NCBI RefSeq assembly: GCF_000622325.1
Contig: NZ_JASE01000005.1
Span: 2,542,001-2,606,000 of the forward strand
Reading direction: 5' to 3'
DNA: 64,000 nucleotides
From: Sulfitobacter geojensis
GTDB lineage: Bacteria > Pseudomonadota > Alphaproteobacteria > Rhodobacterales > Rhodobacteraceae
In this document: piece after piece, positions 30,006 through 39,120 of the stretch
How the letters are laid out: each line of letters starts with the position of its first letter
Position numbering within the stretch: position 1 is the first letter of the stretch
Translations under genes and position numbers: made by a program
Notes under the pieces: generated by a model
Seen by the model: only the letters and a program-made list of their open reading frames with translations
What the model was told of the DNA's origin: nothing
Databases searched by the model: none

Positions 30006-30914
30006 TCATGCGGGCTCTAGGCTTGCGCGGGCCTGATCGAGGATACGCTTGGCTTCAGAGCCGTGCAGTTTGGCGATGTCATCTTGGTATTTGAGGATGG
30101 CACCCAGCGTGTCGGCGATGACCTCGGGGCTGAGGGTGATCACATCAAGCGCCAGCAGGCATTTGGCCCAATCGATAGTTTCGGCCACGCCGGGTTTCTT
30201 AAACAGGTCCTCGGTGCGCAATTGCTGCACAAAGGCGACCACTTCGCGGCTGAGGTTTTCGGCAGCTTCGGGTGCGCGGGCGTTCAGGATGTCCATTTCG
30301 CGATCAAAATCGGGATAATCGACCCAGTGATACAGGCAGCGGCGTTTCAGCGCATCATGCACTTCGCGGGTGCGGTTCGAGGTCAGGATCACGATCGGGG
30401 CCTCGGGCGCTTTGATCGTGCCCATTTCGGGGATCGTCACCTGAAAATCGCTAAGGGCTTCCAATAGAAACGCCTCAAAGGGGGCGTCCGTGCGGTCCAA
30501 TTCGTCGATCAGCAGGATCGGGGCGCCGTTGTCATCAGGGCGCATCGCCTCAAGCAGCGGGCGTTCGATCAGGTATTTATCGCTGAACAAATCCGCCGTC
30601 AGCGCTGCGCTATCAGCCGCGCCTGCGGCCTCTGCCGCGCGGATCGCGACCATTTGCGCAGGGAAGTTCCACTCATAAACGGCAGAGGAGGCATCGAGCC
30701 CTTCATAACATTGCAGCCGGATCAATTTGCGGTTCAGCCCGGCGGCCAGCGCCTTGGCGATCTCGGTCTTGCCAACACCGGCCTCCCCTTCAAGGAACAA
30801 GGGCCGCCCCAACCGCAAGCTTAAAAACACCACCGTGCCCAGATCTCGCCCGCAGATATACCCCTGATCGCCCAGCATCTTTTGCACCGCGTCGATGCTC
30901 GTTATGTCAGTCAT
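30006..30914 (-). CDS. MoxR-family AAA+ ATPase
   Basis: The 302-residue protein has Walker A GEAGVGKTE at about 43-51 and Walker B PILLIDELDRTDAPFEAF near 150, with the VILTSNRTREV sensor segment after it. This is the MoxR/CoxD type. Such ATPases act with VWA proteins on metalloenzyme maturation; the VWA gene is directly downstream. The ATG at 30914 follows GGGGAGAATAAG. The frame continues 12 codons further upstream but without a ribosome site. Confidence 0.9.
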   Translation of the reverse strand: MTDITSIDAVQKMLGDQGYICGRDLGTVVFLSLRLGRPLFLEGEAGVGKTEIAKALAAGLNRKLIRLQCYEGLDASSAVYEWNFPAQMVAIRAAEAAGAADSAALTADLFSDKYLIERPLLEAMRPDDNGAPILLIDELDRTDAPFEAFLLEALSDFQVTIPEMGTIKAPEAPIVILTSNRTREVHDALKRRCLYHWVDYPDFDREMDILNARAPEAAENLSREVVAFVQQLRTEDLFKKPGVAETIDWAKCLLALDVITLSPEVIADTLGAILKYQDDIAKLHGSEAKRILDQARASLEPA

Positions 30915-31014
30915 CTTATTCTCCCCGCTACGCCCAAGGTGCATCTGCACGGGCCGGGGTCAAGGTGCCAGATGGTCCTATTTGTCACGCAGCCCCCCGC
31001 CTGTGCTTCGCAGA

Positions 31015-31043
31015 TTGACGTGATTCGGTCAGGCTGGCATAGT
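31015..31043 (+). promoter_or_regulatory. Putative promoter of the glycosyltransferase block
   Basis: TTGACG at 31015-31020 and CATAGT at 31038-31043 are separated by 17 bases, 93 bases before the first glycosyltransferase start. The 222 bp gap to the divergent MoxR gene holds no frame of note. Confidence 0.5.
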
Positions 31044-31136
31044 CCTCGCAAAGAACGAGAGGTTTCGGGGCAGTGTATTCCCGACCCCAGAGGCGGACAT
31101 GAGAACGAGTATTATTTTCCCACGCGTGTTTGGGTG

Positions 31137-32165
31137 ATGGCAGATATGCGCATCACGGCCGTCACCTGTGTCAAAAACGAAGGGCCTTTCCTGTTGGAAT
31201 GGATCGCTTTCAACCGGATCATCGGCGTCACGGATTTCCTGTTTTATTCAAACGATTGCTCGGATGCGACGGATCGCTTGCTGGACAGGCTGCAAGAACA
31301 CGGGGTGGTCGCCCATCTGCCCAACCCCGCAACCAATCGCAATTACCAGATGCAGGCGCTTAAGGCGTCGCGCCGCCACCCTTTGGTCAAACACGCCGAT
31401 TGGGTGTGGATCGCGGATGTCGACGAGTTTCTGAACATCCACGTCGGGGATCACACCCTGCCCGCGCTGATCGACGCCTGCGGCAATCCGCAAGCGATCT
31501 CGGTCACCTTTCAGTTTATGGCAAACAACGGCATCGAAGAATTCGTAGACACGCCCGTAATCACTCAATTCCAACACAGCCATAATCCCGACATCTGGGG
31601 TGCGGATACGGCGATTGAAGTCAAATCACTGGTGCGCCGCGATTTCCCCACCGAATATTTCGGGGCCCACCGCCCGTTTCATGATGACGAAAAGGCCAAG
31701 CCCAAATGGACCGACGGATCAGGACGCCAGGTGCCCCCGCCGTTTCGCAAGGCCGCCGGCAAACGCCGCATCCGCGCCTTTCCCGCGCGCGACGCCCGTC
31801 GCTTTGCGACATTGAACCATTATGCGCTGCGCTCGCTCGACAGTTATCTGGTCAAGAACGACCGTGGTGACGTGAACCGCGAACACCGCGCGTTTGACGA
31901 CAGCTATTGGCGTGAACGCAATGATCCGGCCTACCATGACGATAGCATCCTGCGCTACGAGGCCCCCTTGCAGGCCGAGATGGCGCGCCTGATGGCGCTG
32001 GACGGCGTGGCCGATCTGCATGCAGAGGCCGTGGCCCTGCACAAGGCCAAGCGCGACGCCCTGCTGGCACAAGAAAGCTATCAGCAGATGCGCGAACAAC
32101 TGCGCAATGCGGCCCCCTTTAGTGATGCCGAAACGGCGATCCTCAAGGAACTGGCAGGCGCATGA
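31137..32165 (+). CDS. Family 2 glycosyltransferase (first of three related)
   Basis: The 342-residue protein has the GT-A features of the Glyco_tranf_2_4 group: ITAVTCVKNEGPFLLEWI at the start, FYSNDCSDATD near residue 37, and the metal/nucleotide site DVDEF at 94-98. A LNHYALRSLDSYLVKNDRG segment lies in the C-terminal third and recurs in its two relatives in this block. No signal peptide or membrane helix is seen, so it acts in the cytoplasm. The ATG at 31137 or the one at 31146 could be the start. The end overlaps the sulfotransferase start by four bases. Confidence 0.85.
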   Translation: MADMRITAVTCVKNEGPFLLEWIAFNRIIGVTDFLFYSNDCSDATDRLLDRLQEHGVVAHLPNPATNRNYQMQALKASRRHPLVKHADWVWIADVDEFLNIHVGDHTLPALIDACGNPQAISVTFQFMANNGIEEFVDTPVITQFQHSHNPDIWGADTAIEVKSLVRRDFPTEYFGAHRPFHDDEKAKPKWTDGSGRQVPPPFRKAAGKRRIRAFPARDARRFATLNHYALRSLDSYLVKNDRGDVNREHRAFDDSYWRERNDPAYHDDSILRYEAPLQAEMARLMALDGVADLHAEAVALHKAKRDALLAQESYQQMREQLRNAAPFSDAETAILKELAGA

Positions 32166-32824
32166 TCCCCAATCCGATCATCAGTTTAAGCCTGCCCAAA
32201 TCGGGGACGACGACCCTTGCCATGGCCCTGCGGCGGGCAGGGTTGAACGTCATTGACTGGCGCATCCGCGAGGCGCAGACCTTTCGCGAAGACCTAAAAG
32301 ACCAGCTGATTGCGCCACTGATGTACGAGGATTATTTTGGCAGCGGTGACCCGCTGGCGCGGTTCGACGAATTTCACGCCATCACGGAAATGAGCGCCAT
32401 CAACGGCAAAATCAACATGTGGCCGCAAACCGACAGCGGCATGTTGGGGGCCATTCTGAAACACCATCCGGGGGCCAAGTTCCTCTTGTCGATGCGTGAT
32501 CCTGAAGCGGTTGCCAAAAGCATGATGGGCTGGAACAATCTGGGTCAGGTGCGCCTGCCCCGCAACGATGTGCCCGGCTTGCCGCGCCCTTACGGTGGTA
32601 ACGTCGAGAACCTGACGCGCTGGGTGAACGGGCATTACGATTTCTGTGCCCGCTTCTTTCGCCGCTCGCCGAATTTTCTGGCCTATGAGCTGGAAGAGAA
32701 AAACGTCCACCACCAGATCAGCCGCTTCCTGAGGCTGGAATTGCCATGGTGGGGCAAGGCGAACATGAACATCCGCCAGACAGACCCGTCCGATATGGAA
32801 AGCGATGATCATGTCGAAACCTGA
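32162..32824 (+). CDS. Sulfotransferase-family protein
   Basis: The 220-residue protein has the PAPS-binding 5'-phosphosulfate loop near its N-terminus (SLSLPKSGTTTLAMAL) and the 3'-phosphate region KFLLSMRDPEAVAKSMMGW near residue 105. It is on the short side for the family but has both nucleotide-binding parts. It probably moves sulfate from PAPS to a sugar or related acceptor. It overlaps the flanking glycosyltransferase genes at both ends (4 and 14 bases), which points to a shared product. Confidence 0.82.
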   Translation: MIPNPIISLSLPKSGTTTLAMALRRAGLNVIDWRIREAQTFREDLKDQLIAPLMYEDYFGSGDPLARFDEFHAITEMSAINGKINMWPQTDSGMLGAILKHHPGAKFLLSMRDPEAVAKSMMGWNNLGQVRLPRNDVPGLPRPYGGNVENLTRWVNGHYDFCARFFRRSPNFLAYELEEKNVHHQISRFLRLELPWWGKANMNIRQTDPSDMESDDHVET

Positions 32825-35177
32825 CCTGACCCTGTTGATCGGACCGACCGAAAAAGCGGCGATGCGGTTTCGCAGTCTGCTTAAACAAAAGGCCGGACCG
32901 TTGGCGAAAAAGGGCATTGTCGCGCCTGACTGGAACCATGTGCGTCTTTATGCGGCCTGCGCTGAGGCGGATGAGGTTGGTGTGCTGCGTTACCGGCGCG
33001 GGCTGGACAACCCGCTGGTGCAGCAAACACTCACCGCAGAATTCACCACATTGTTCGAAAAGGAATTGCCCGCGCTTGAGGACGCGCATGTTGTGCTGGC
33101 CTCCGCCCAACTGGGCAACCTGTTGTTTGCCCCCAGCGAAATCGAACGGCTTCACGGGCTTTTGTCGCCCTATTTCAGGAAAATCCGCATCGTTGCCCAT
33201 GTCGAAGAGCAGGCCCGCCTGTTGGTGCAGCATTACACCTATGCGGTGCTTGAGGGACGACACACGTCCCTTGATCAGGAAATCGCGCTGGCCGGACAGA
33301 ACGATTGGTGGGCCGGCGCGCTCGCGATGCGGGGTAAGACCGATCCTTACATCGGCCTTTTTGATGACATCCACGCCCCACCCTTCTGGCTGGATTTCAA
33401 GGGGCTGTTGGACCTCTGGGAAACATCTTTCGGGAACGGCAATGTCAGCCTGCATCCTCTTGATCTTGTCGCGTTGAATTCAGATGCTGGCATGGATGCG
33501 CTTTGCGAAGCCCTGAATGTCAAAAACACCTTTGGCAAAGCCGAAGCCGGCCGGCTGTTTCAGCCCGAGCCCGCGCCGTCGCTGGCCCGAATGCGGCAGA
33601 TGAACGACGTTCTGATCCGCTATAGCAAAGTGCGCGACATGATCATCCCGCGCGACACCTGGACTCAGGTGCACAAGAACGTGCGCACCGGCGGCACCCC
33701 GATCGAAGCGGGCAGCCTTGCCGCTGTGTCCGCCCGTTTCAAGGCCGACAATGCGAAACTGGCGAAACGGTTTCCCGATCTCAAACCGGCCCTGCGCCCG
33801 GATGCGCCCCTTGCCAGCTGGACAGAAGCCGCACCGACGATGGGCTTTCGCGCGAGCCAGTATCTGGCGGCCTTTGCCCATGCCTTGCGCAAGGCCTCCA
33901 CCTCGGGCGCAGAAAAACGTGCCGAAGTCGATGCGGCACGGCAAGCTGCCGAGAAATTCGAGGACATTCTGGCGGATGACAGCACCGACAAGGCGGAACG
34001 GCAGGCCAACAAGCGCTTGTTGAACCGCGTCAAGGTGAACCACCAAATGGTCATGTCGACCCAGTTCAAACCCCACAACAATCTTGGTGCGGTAAACGAA
34101 GAAGACCTTGCCGCCGCCTATACCGCGATTGCGCCACGCAAGTTGAAAAACGGCGGCACTGGCAATGTCGTTGTCGGCTGTATGAAAAACGAAGCGCCCT
34201 ATATCGTGGAATGGGTGGCCTATCACCGCGCGATGGGCGTCGACAATTTTCTAATCTACACCAATGATTGCACTGATGGCACCGATGAGGTGCTGGGCCG
34301 TCTGATGGAAATGGGCGTTCTGGAACATCGCAACAACGACAACTGGAAGGGCAATTCCCCCCAGCAGCACGCGCTGAACAAATCGTTGAAAGAGCCGTTG
34401 ATCACCAACGCAGAATGGATCGCCCATATCGATGTGGACGAATTCATGAACGTGCGCTGCGGCAATGGCACGCTGGAGGATCTCTTTGCCGCGGTGCCCG
34501 ACGCCACCAATATTGCGATGACATGGCGGTTGTTCGGGCATAACGGCGTGACCCGCCTGAACGATGAATTTGTGATCGACCAGTTTGACACCTGCGCCCC
34601 GAAATACTGCCCCAAACCCCATACCGTTTGGGGGTTCAAGACCATGTTCCGCAACATCGGGGCTTACGCCAAGATTTCATGCCACCGTCCTAATAAATTG
34701 GACGAAGGGTTTGAGAACAAAGTGAAATGGGTGAACGGATCAGGTCAGGACATGACCCGCGATGCCGCTCACAACGGGTGGCGGTCCTCCAAGAAAAACG
34801 TCGGCTACGACCTGTTGCAACTGAACCATTACGCCCTGCGCAGCGCCGAAAGCTTTCTGATCAAACGCCAGCGCGGACGGGCGCTGCATGTGGACCGCTC
34901 TATCGGGATCAACTACTGGATCCGCATGGACTGGTCCGATTTCCGCGATGTCACCATCAAACGCAACATTCCCCGCCTGCAGGCCGAATATGACCGGTTG
35001 ATGCAAGACCCCAAGTTGAAGAAGGCGCATCAGGACGGGCTGGCATGGCACAAGGCGAAGGCGCAGGAACTGCACGAAAAGCCGGAGTTTGCTGAGCTTT
35101 ACAATCAGGCGCTGGCCGTAAAACTGGATGAAACAGAGCGCGTGGCCTATGCCCTGTCTCTGGATATGGAGAGCTGA
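32811..35177 (+). CDS. Bimodular protein: degenerate sulfotransferase-like domain plus family 2 glycosyltransferase
   Basis: The 788-residue protein has two parts. Residues from about 450 on are a family 2 glycosyltransferase: NVVVGCMKNEAPYIVEWVAY, IYTNDCTDGTD near 485, IDVDEF near 541 and LNHYALRSAESFLIKRQRG. The first 300 residues look like a sulfotransferase-like fold: LTLLIGPTEKAAMRFRSLL and LAKKGIVAPDWNHVRLYAA align in pattern with IGTPKTGTTSLQ and GILYP segments of that family, but the Lys-Thr-Gly-Thr loop is lost. An Ala/Lys/Glu-rich helical stretch (350-410) links them. The ATG at 32811 has GGAAAG; an earlier ATG is at 32805. Confidence 0.8.
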   Translation: MSKPDLTLLIGPTEKAAMRFRSLLKQKAGPLAKKGIVAPDWNHVRLYAACAEADEVGVLRYRRGLDNPLVQQTLTAEFTTLFEKELPALEDAHVVLASAQLGNLLFAPSEIERLHGLLSPYFRKIRIVAHVEEQARLLVQHYTYAVLEGRHTSLDQEIALAGQNDWWAGALAMRGKTDPYIGLFDDIHAPPFWLDFKGLLDLWETSFGNGNVSLHPLDLVALNSDAGMDALCEALNVKNTFGKAEAGRLFQPEPAPSLARMRQMNDVLIRYSKVRDMIIPRDTWTQVHKNVRTGGTPIEAGSLAAVSARFKADNAKLAKRFPDLKPALRPDAPLASWTEAAPTMGFRASQYLAAFAHALRKASTSGAEKRAEVDAARQAAEKFEDILADDSTDKAERQANKRLLNRVKVNHQMVMSTQFKPHNNLGAVNEEDLAAAYTAIAPRKLKNGGTGNVVVGCMKNEAPYIVEWVAYHRAMGVDNFLIYTNDCTDGTDEVLGRLMEMGVLEHRNNDNWKGNSPQQHALNKSLKEPLITNAEWIAHIDVDEFMNVRCGNGTLEDLFAAVPDATNIAMTWRLFGHNGVTRLNDEFVIDQFDTCAPKYCPKPHTVWGFKTMFRNIGAYAKISCHRPNKLDEGFENKVKWVNGSGQDMTRDAAHNGWRSSKKNVGYDLLQLNHYALRSAESFLIKRQRGRALHVDRSIGINYWIRMDWSDFRDVTIKRNIPRLQAEYDRLMQDPKLKKAHQDGLAWHKAKAQELHEKPEFAELYNQALAVKLDETERVAYALSLDMES

Positions 35178-35178
35178 C

Positions 35179-35871
35179 ATGAACGCTGACGCAAAACCGG
35201 CCGATGAATTCATAATGTCACGCGGCATGAAGTTTCCCCGCCACCCCGAGATCATGCAAGGCAAAATTCGCCGCATGCTGAGGCGCGGTGTTTATGAACG
35301 CAAAGAGAGCGAAGCCGCGCTGCGTGTTGTGCGCGAAGGCGACGTGGTTGTCGAACTGGGCGGCGGCATCGGCTATATGTCAACGCTGGTTGCCACGAAA
35401 CGCAAGATCAAATCCGTGCATGTATTCGAAGCCAACGCCAATCTGATCCCCTATATGAAGTCCGTTCACGCGGCAAACGGCGTCACCAATGCCCATGTTA
35501 CCAACGCGATTCTCGGCCCCCGCAAAGGCAAGGTCGATTTCTACGTCCGCGACCCGATGCTGGGGTCGTCGATGGAAATTCTGGAAGGCGAAGTCGACCC
35601 ACCCGCCGTCAAGGTTGACGTGCTGGACGCAAAAACCACCTTTAAGGACATTGGCGCAAACGTGCTGATCTGCGACATCGAAGGGGCCGAAGCCGATCTG
35701 ATCCCCTCCATTGACCTGACCGGCCTGCGCGCCGCCATCATTGAAACCCACCCGCAGTGGATCGGGCCCGAAGGCATTCAAAAAGTGTTCCGCGCTTTCA
35801 TGGATGCGGGGCTGACCTATTACCACCGCGGTTCAGAGGGCAAGGTAATTGCCTTTCGCGACCGCTGGTAG
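35179..35871 (+). CDS. FkbM-family methyltransferase
   Basis: The 230-residue protein has a class I SAM-binding fold: VVELGGGIGYMSTLVA near residue 53, VHVFEANANLIPYM near 80 and LICDIEGAEADLI near 167, the last typical of FkbM methyltransferases (Methyltransf_21). It probably O-methylates a sugar or lipid-linked product of the block. The ATG at 35179 follows one base after the stop of the preceding gene. Its TAG is directly followed by the ATG of the next glycosyltransferase. Confidence 0.87.
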   Translation: MNADAKPADEFIMSRGMKFPRHPEIMQGKIRRMLRRGVYERKESEAALRVVREGDVVVELGGGIGYMSTLVATKRKIKSVHVFEANANLIPYMKSVHAANGVTNAHVTNAILGPRKGKVDFYVRDPMLGSSMEILEGEVDPPAVKVDVLDAKTTFKDIGANVLICDIEGAEADLIPSIDLTGLRAAIIETHPQWIGPEGIQKVFRAFMDAGLTYYHRGSEGKVIAFRDRW

Positions 35872-36921
35872 ATGACCTATCTCGCCATCCTCTGTGTACG
35901 CAACGAGGCGGCCTTTCTGCTTGAATGGCTGGCCCATCACCGCGCCACAGGGATTGACGACTTCCTTGTCTTTTCAAACGATTGCAGCGATGGCACCGAT
36001 CTGATGCTGGACAGGTTGGCGCAGATGGGTCTGCTGACCCATGTGCGCAACACCGGTCCCTATGACAAGGGTGGCATCCAGTTCACCGCCCTGAAAGCAG
36101 CGGCGAAAATGGCCCAGGTGAAACAGGCCGACTGGATCTTGCCGCTGGATGTGGACGAGTTTGTGAACATCCACACCGGCGATCATACGCTGGGCGCCCT
36201 GCACGCCGCCCTGCCCGATGCCAGCGCCATCACCTTGACGTGGCGGCTGTTCGGCACATCGGGACAGGCGCATTATCATGACAGCCCCGTTCTTGATACC
36301 TTCACAAAATGCGCACCTGTGGTGATGCATTGGCCGTGGCGCGCCGCAATGTTCAAAACGCTGTATCGCAACGACGGGACGTATAAAAAACCGGGCGTTC
36401 ACCGGCCTCGTGATCCCGACCGCTCAAGGTTGGCGAAAGCGCAGTGGGTCGACGGCACCGGCCGCACCCTGCCCGATAGTTTCAAAACCAAAGGCATCTT
36501 TTCGCCTTACGGGCGGGACAATTACGGACTGGTGCAGCTCAATCACTATCCACTGGGCGCGCTGGAATCCTACGTCCTGAAGGCGGATCGCGGACGGGCT
36601 GTTCATTCCGATGATCTGCTGGGCCTTGATTATTTTGTCGAGCGCAATTTCAACACCGACACCGATACCAGCATTCAGGCGCTTGCCCCGCAACGCGCGG
36701 CGGAACTGAACGCGCTTATGTCGGATGCGCCCCTCGCGGCGTTGCACGCGCAGGCCGTGAAATGGCGCAAGGATCGCTTCATACAGCTGCTGCAACAAGA
36801 ACCCTTTCGTGCCCTTTTCGGGCGATTGCTGATGACCCCTCCGACACAGCCCCTGACGGCAAAAGCTGCGCAATTTCTGATCCATCACGCGCAGCTTGCC
36901 CAGAAAAACAAGGGCGAATAG
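35872..36921 (+). CDS. Family 2 glycosyltransferase (third of three related)
   Basis: The 349-residue protein starts YLAILCVRNEAAFLLEWLAHH, then has VFSNDCSDGTD and PLDVDEFVNIHTGDHTLGAL, closely matching the first glycosyltransferase of the block. The C-terminal LNHYPLGALESYVLKADRG is also shared. No membrane helix. No base separates it from the methyltransferase gene. No terminator is seen in the 105 bp that follow. Confidence 0.85.
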   Translation: MTYLAILCVRNEAAFLLEWLAHHRATGIDDFLVFSNDCSDGTDLMLDRLAQMGLLTHVRNTGPYDKGGIQFTALKAAAKMAQVKQADWILPLDVDEFVNIHTGDHTLGALHAALPDASAITLTWRLFGTSGQAHYHDSPVLDTFTKCAPVVMHWPWRAAMFKTLYRNDGTYKKPGVHRPRDPDRSRLAKAQWVDGTGRTLPDSFKTKGIFSPYGRDNYGLVQLNHYPLGALESYVLKADRGRAVHSDDLLGLDYFVERNFNTDTDTSIQALAPQRAAELNALMSDAPLAALHAQAVKWRKDRFIQLLQQEPFRALFGRLLMTPPTQPLTAKAAQFLIHHAQLAQKNKGE

Positions 36922-37026
36922 CACCGTTTAGGCGTGTATTTACCTAATTTCTGCCGCAATACGCTGGTAGTCCTGCCTGCAAATCGCACATCTTAACAAG
37001 CGATACGTGGATTTGAGGACGCGGCC

Positions 37027-37983
37027 ATGACAGATGAAACGCCAACGCTAGAGACATCCTTGCTGGACCTGCCACGGCGGGAATGGTTGAGACTTGTCGA
37101 AGAGATTGTCGATGAAGACGGCTATCTCGAAAGTCTTGGCCGGCGTCACCACGCGATCTTTGTCGAAAAGGGCAATACCCTGCTGGTCACCTTCGAAACC
37201 CTGCAAGGCATGCATGCGCTTTCCGATATGGGACAACCGCTGGGCTGGGAAATGCTGCGTGATCATGGCTGGTCGCATCTGTGTCTGGCCTCCAACGGCG
37301 ATACATGGTTCCGCGACAAGGCGGTCTATGGCTATTTTGACCGGCTGATCGACGATGGTTTCTTTGACGAGTTCGACAATGTGGTTTTCTACGGCGCTGG
37401 TCCTTGCGCCTATGCGGCTGCGGCCTTTTCAGTATCGGCACCCGGCGCGCGGGTGCTGGCAATCCAGCCCCAAGCCACGCTTGATCCACGCCTGACCGAA
37501 TGGGACGACCGCTTTACCGACATGCGGATACAGGATTTTACCACGCGCTATGGCTATGCGCCCGAAATGCTGGATGCGGCAGAAAAGGGGTATGTCATCT
37601 ATGATCCACGCGAAAAGCTCGACGCCATGCATGCGGCCCTGTTTACCCGCCCCAATGTAGACAAATACCGTATGCGTTTTATGGGCGATGCGCTGCAAAC
37701 CGATCTGTTGGAAATGGGCACCTGGGCGCCCTTGCTGCAAGCCGTGGCCACCGATCAGCTAACCCCGCGCTTCTTTGCCGAACTTTACCGCGCGCGGCGT
37801 GACTACCGCCCTTATCTGCGCAACCTGCTGGACAGTTTCGAGGCCGAAGGCCGTACAGGCCTTGCAGAGGCCCTGTGTTCCAATGTGGCCAGCCGCATGC
37901 GCGCCCCGCGTTTTGCAATCACCCTGCGCAGAATTCAGAACGCCCGCGCGCAAGATCAACAAGACGCGACAGATCAGGACTAG
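37027..37983 (+). CDS. Conserved-type protein of unknown function, 318 residues
   Basis: I do not recognise the family. The protein is soluble and acidic. The central part reads VVFYGAGPCAYAAAAFSVSAPGARVLAIQPQ, which resembles the nucleophile-elbow region of an alpha/beta-hydrolase-like Rossmann core, but with Gly-Pro-Cys where Ser would be expected. TTRYGYAPEMLDAAEKG and YRMRFMGDALQTDLLEMG follow. It stands after the glycosyltransferase block on the same strand with a 105 bp gap and 33 bases before pyrC, so it could belong to either neighbour. Confidence 0.75.
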   Translation: MTDETPTLETSLLDLPRREWLRLVEEIVDEDGYLESLGRRHHAIFVEKGNTLLVTFETLQGMHALSDMGQPLGWEMLRDHGWSHLCLASNGDTWFRDKAVYGYFDRLIDDGFFDEFDNVVFYGAGPCAYAAAAFSVSAPGARVLAIQPQATLDPRLTEWDDRFTDMRIQDFTTRYGYAPEMLDAAEKGYVIYDPREKLDAMHAALFTRPNVDKYRMRFMGDALQTDLLEMGTWAPLLQAVATDQLTPRFFAELYRARRDYRPYLRNLLDSFEAEGRTGLAEALCSNVASRMRAPRFAITLRRIQNARAQDQQDATDQD

Positions 37984-38016
37984 TCCTGCGCGGGTGGCTG
38001 TGCTACCGCCGCACCC

Positions 38017-39051
38017 ATGACAAAAACATTGACGATCCGCCGTCCTGACGACTGGCACCTGCACCTGCGCGACGGCGATATGCTGCGCGCCGTTTTGCCC
38101 CATACCTCCGCCCATTTCGCCCGTGCGATCATCATGCCCAATCTGGTCCCCCCCGTGGTCACCATGGCAGATGCCACGGCCTACCGGGACCGGATTGTCG
38201 CGGCCCTGCCCGAGGGCAGTGGTTTTACCCCGCTGATGACCCTCTATCTGACCGAAAACACCGATCCTGCGGATGTCGCTGCGGCCCATGCCGCCGGTCT
38301 GATCCATGCGGTGAAACTCTATCCCGCGGGCGCGACAACCAATTCCGCCAGCGGTGTGGCCAACTTTGACAAAGTTGCGCAAGTGCTTGAAAAAATGGCA
38401 GAGATTGGTCTGCCCCTGTGTACCCACGGCGAAGTCACCGACGCCGATGTCGACATCTTTGACCGCGAGGCCGTGTTCATCGACCGTGTGCTGGACCCGA
38501 TCCGTCGCAAGCATCCCCAATTGCGCGTGATCATGGAACATATCACCACATCGGATGCGGTCGAATATGTGAAATCCCAACCGGAAAACCTGGCCGCGAC
38601 CATCACCACGCATCATCTGGTGATCAACCGCAATCATATCCTCGCCGGGGGGATCAAGCCGCATTACTATTGCCTGCCGGTCGCCAAACGCGAAACCCAC
38701 CGCCTTGCGCTGCGCGCCGCGGCCACATCGGGTGATGTGCGGTTCTTTCTCGGGACAGATTCAGCGCCACACACCGACGCCAACAAACTGCTGCCCTGCG
38801 GATGTGCGGGGTGTTTTACCGCGACAAACACCATGTCGATCCTCGCCGAAGTGTTTGAGCAGGACGGCGCGCTGGCGCAGCTTGAATCCTTCGCCAGCCG
38901 CAACGGTCCCGCCTATTACGGGCTGCCGGTGAATGAAGAAACCATCACCCTGACGCGGCAAGCCCCTGATTATCCGACACATATCGAGACGCCTGACGGT
39001 CCAGTTACCGTCTTTGACCCCGATATGCCCCTGAACTGGTCAATTTCGTAA
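38017..39051 (+). CDS. pyrC: Dihydroorotase (class II)
   Basis: PyrC closes carbamoyl aspartate to dihydroorotate in pyrimidine synthesis. The 344-residue product is the E. coli-like type: metal ligands in [11 protein letters not shown] at residues 11-17, the carbamylated Lys in [13 protein letters not shown] near residue 98, then THGEVTD and [12 protein letters not shown]. Length matches the family. pyrE follows after 69 bp that contain a 20-base palindrome. Confidence 0.95.
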   Translation: MTKTLTIRRPDDWHLHLRDGDMLRAVLPHTSAHFARAIIMPNLVPPVVTMADATAYRDRIVAALPEGSGFTPLMTLYLTENTDPADVAAAHAAGLIHAVKLYPAGATTNSASGVANFDKVAQVLEKMAEIGLPLCTHGEVTDADVDIFDREAVFIDRVLDPIRRKHPQLRVIMEHITTSDAVEYVKSQPENLAATITTHHLVINRNHILAGGIKPHYYCLPVAKRETHRLALRAAATSGDVRFFLGTDSAPHTDANKLLPCGCAGCFTATNTMSILAEVFEQDGALAQLESFASRNGPAYYGLPVNEETITLTRQAPDYPTHIETPDGPVTVFDPDMPLNWSIS

Positions 39052-39081
39052 CCGCGCTGCTTTCTGATAAGAAAACGGCCA

Positions 39082-39101
39082 AAGGCTTTTGCAAAAGCCT
39101 T
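39082..39101. repeat. 20-base perfect palindrome between pyrC and pyrE
   Basis: AAGGCTTTTG is followed without spacer by its exact reverse complement CAAAAGCCTT. It lies 30 bases after the pyrC stop and 19 bases before the pyrE start. It may work as an RNA hairpin that attenuates pyrE or protects the pyrC end, or as a protein site. Confidence 0.7.
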
Positions 39102-39120
39102 CACCACCCGGAGATACCGC

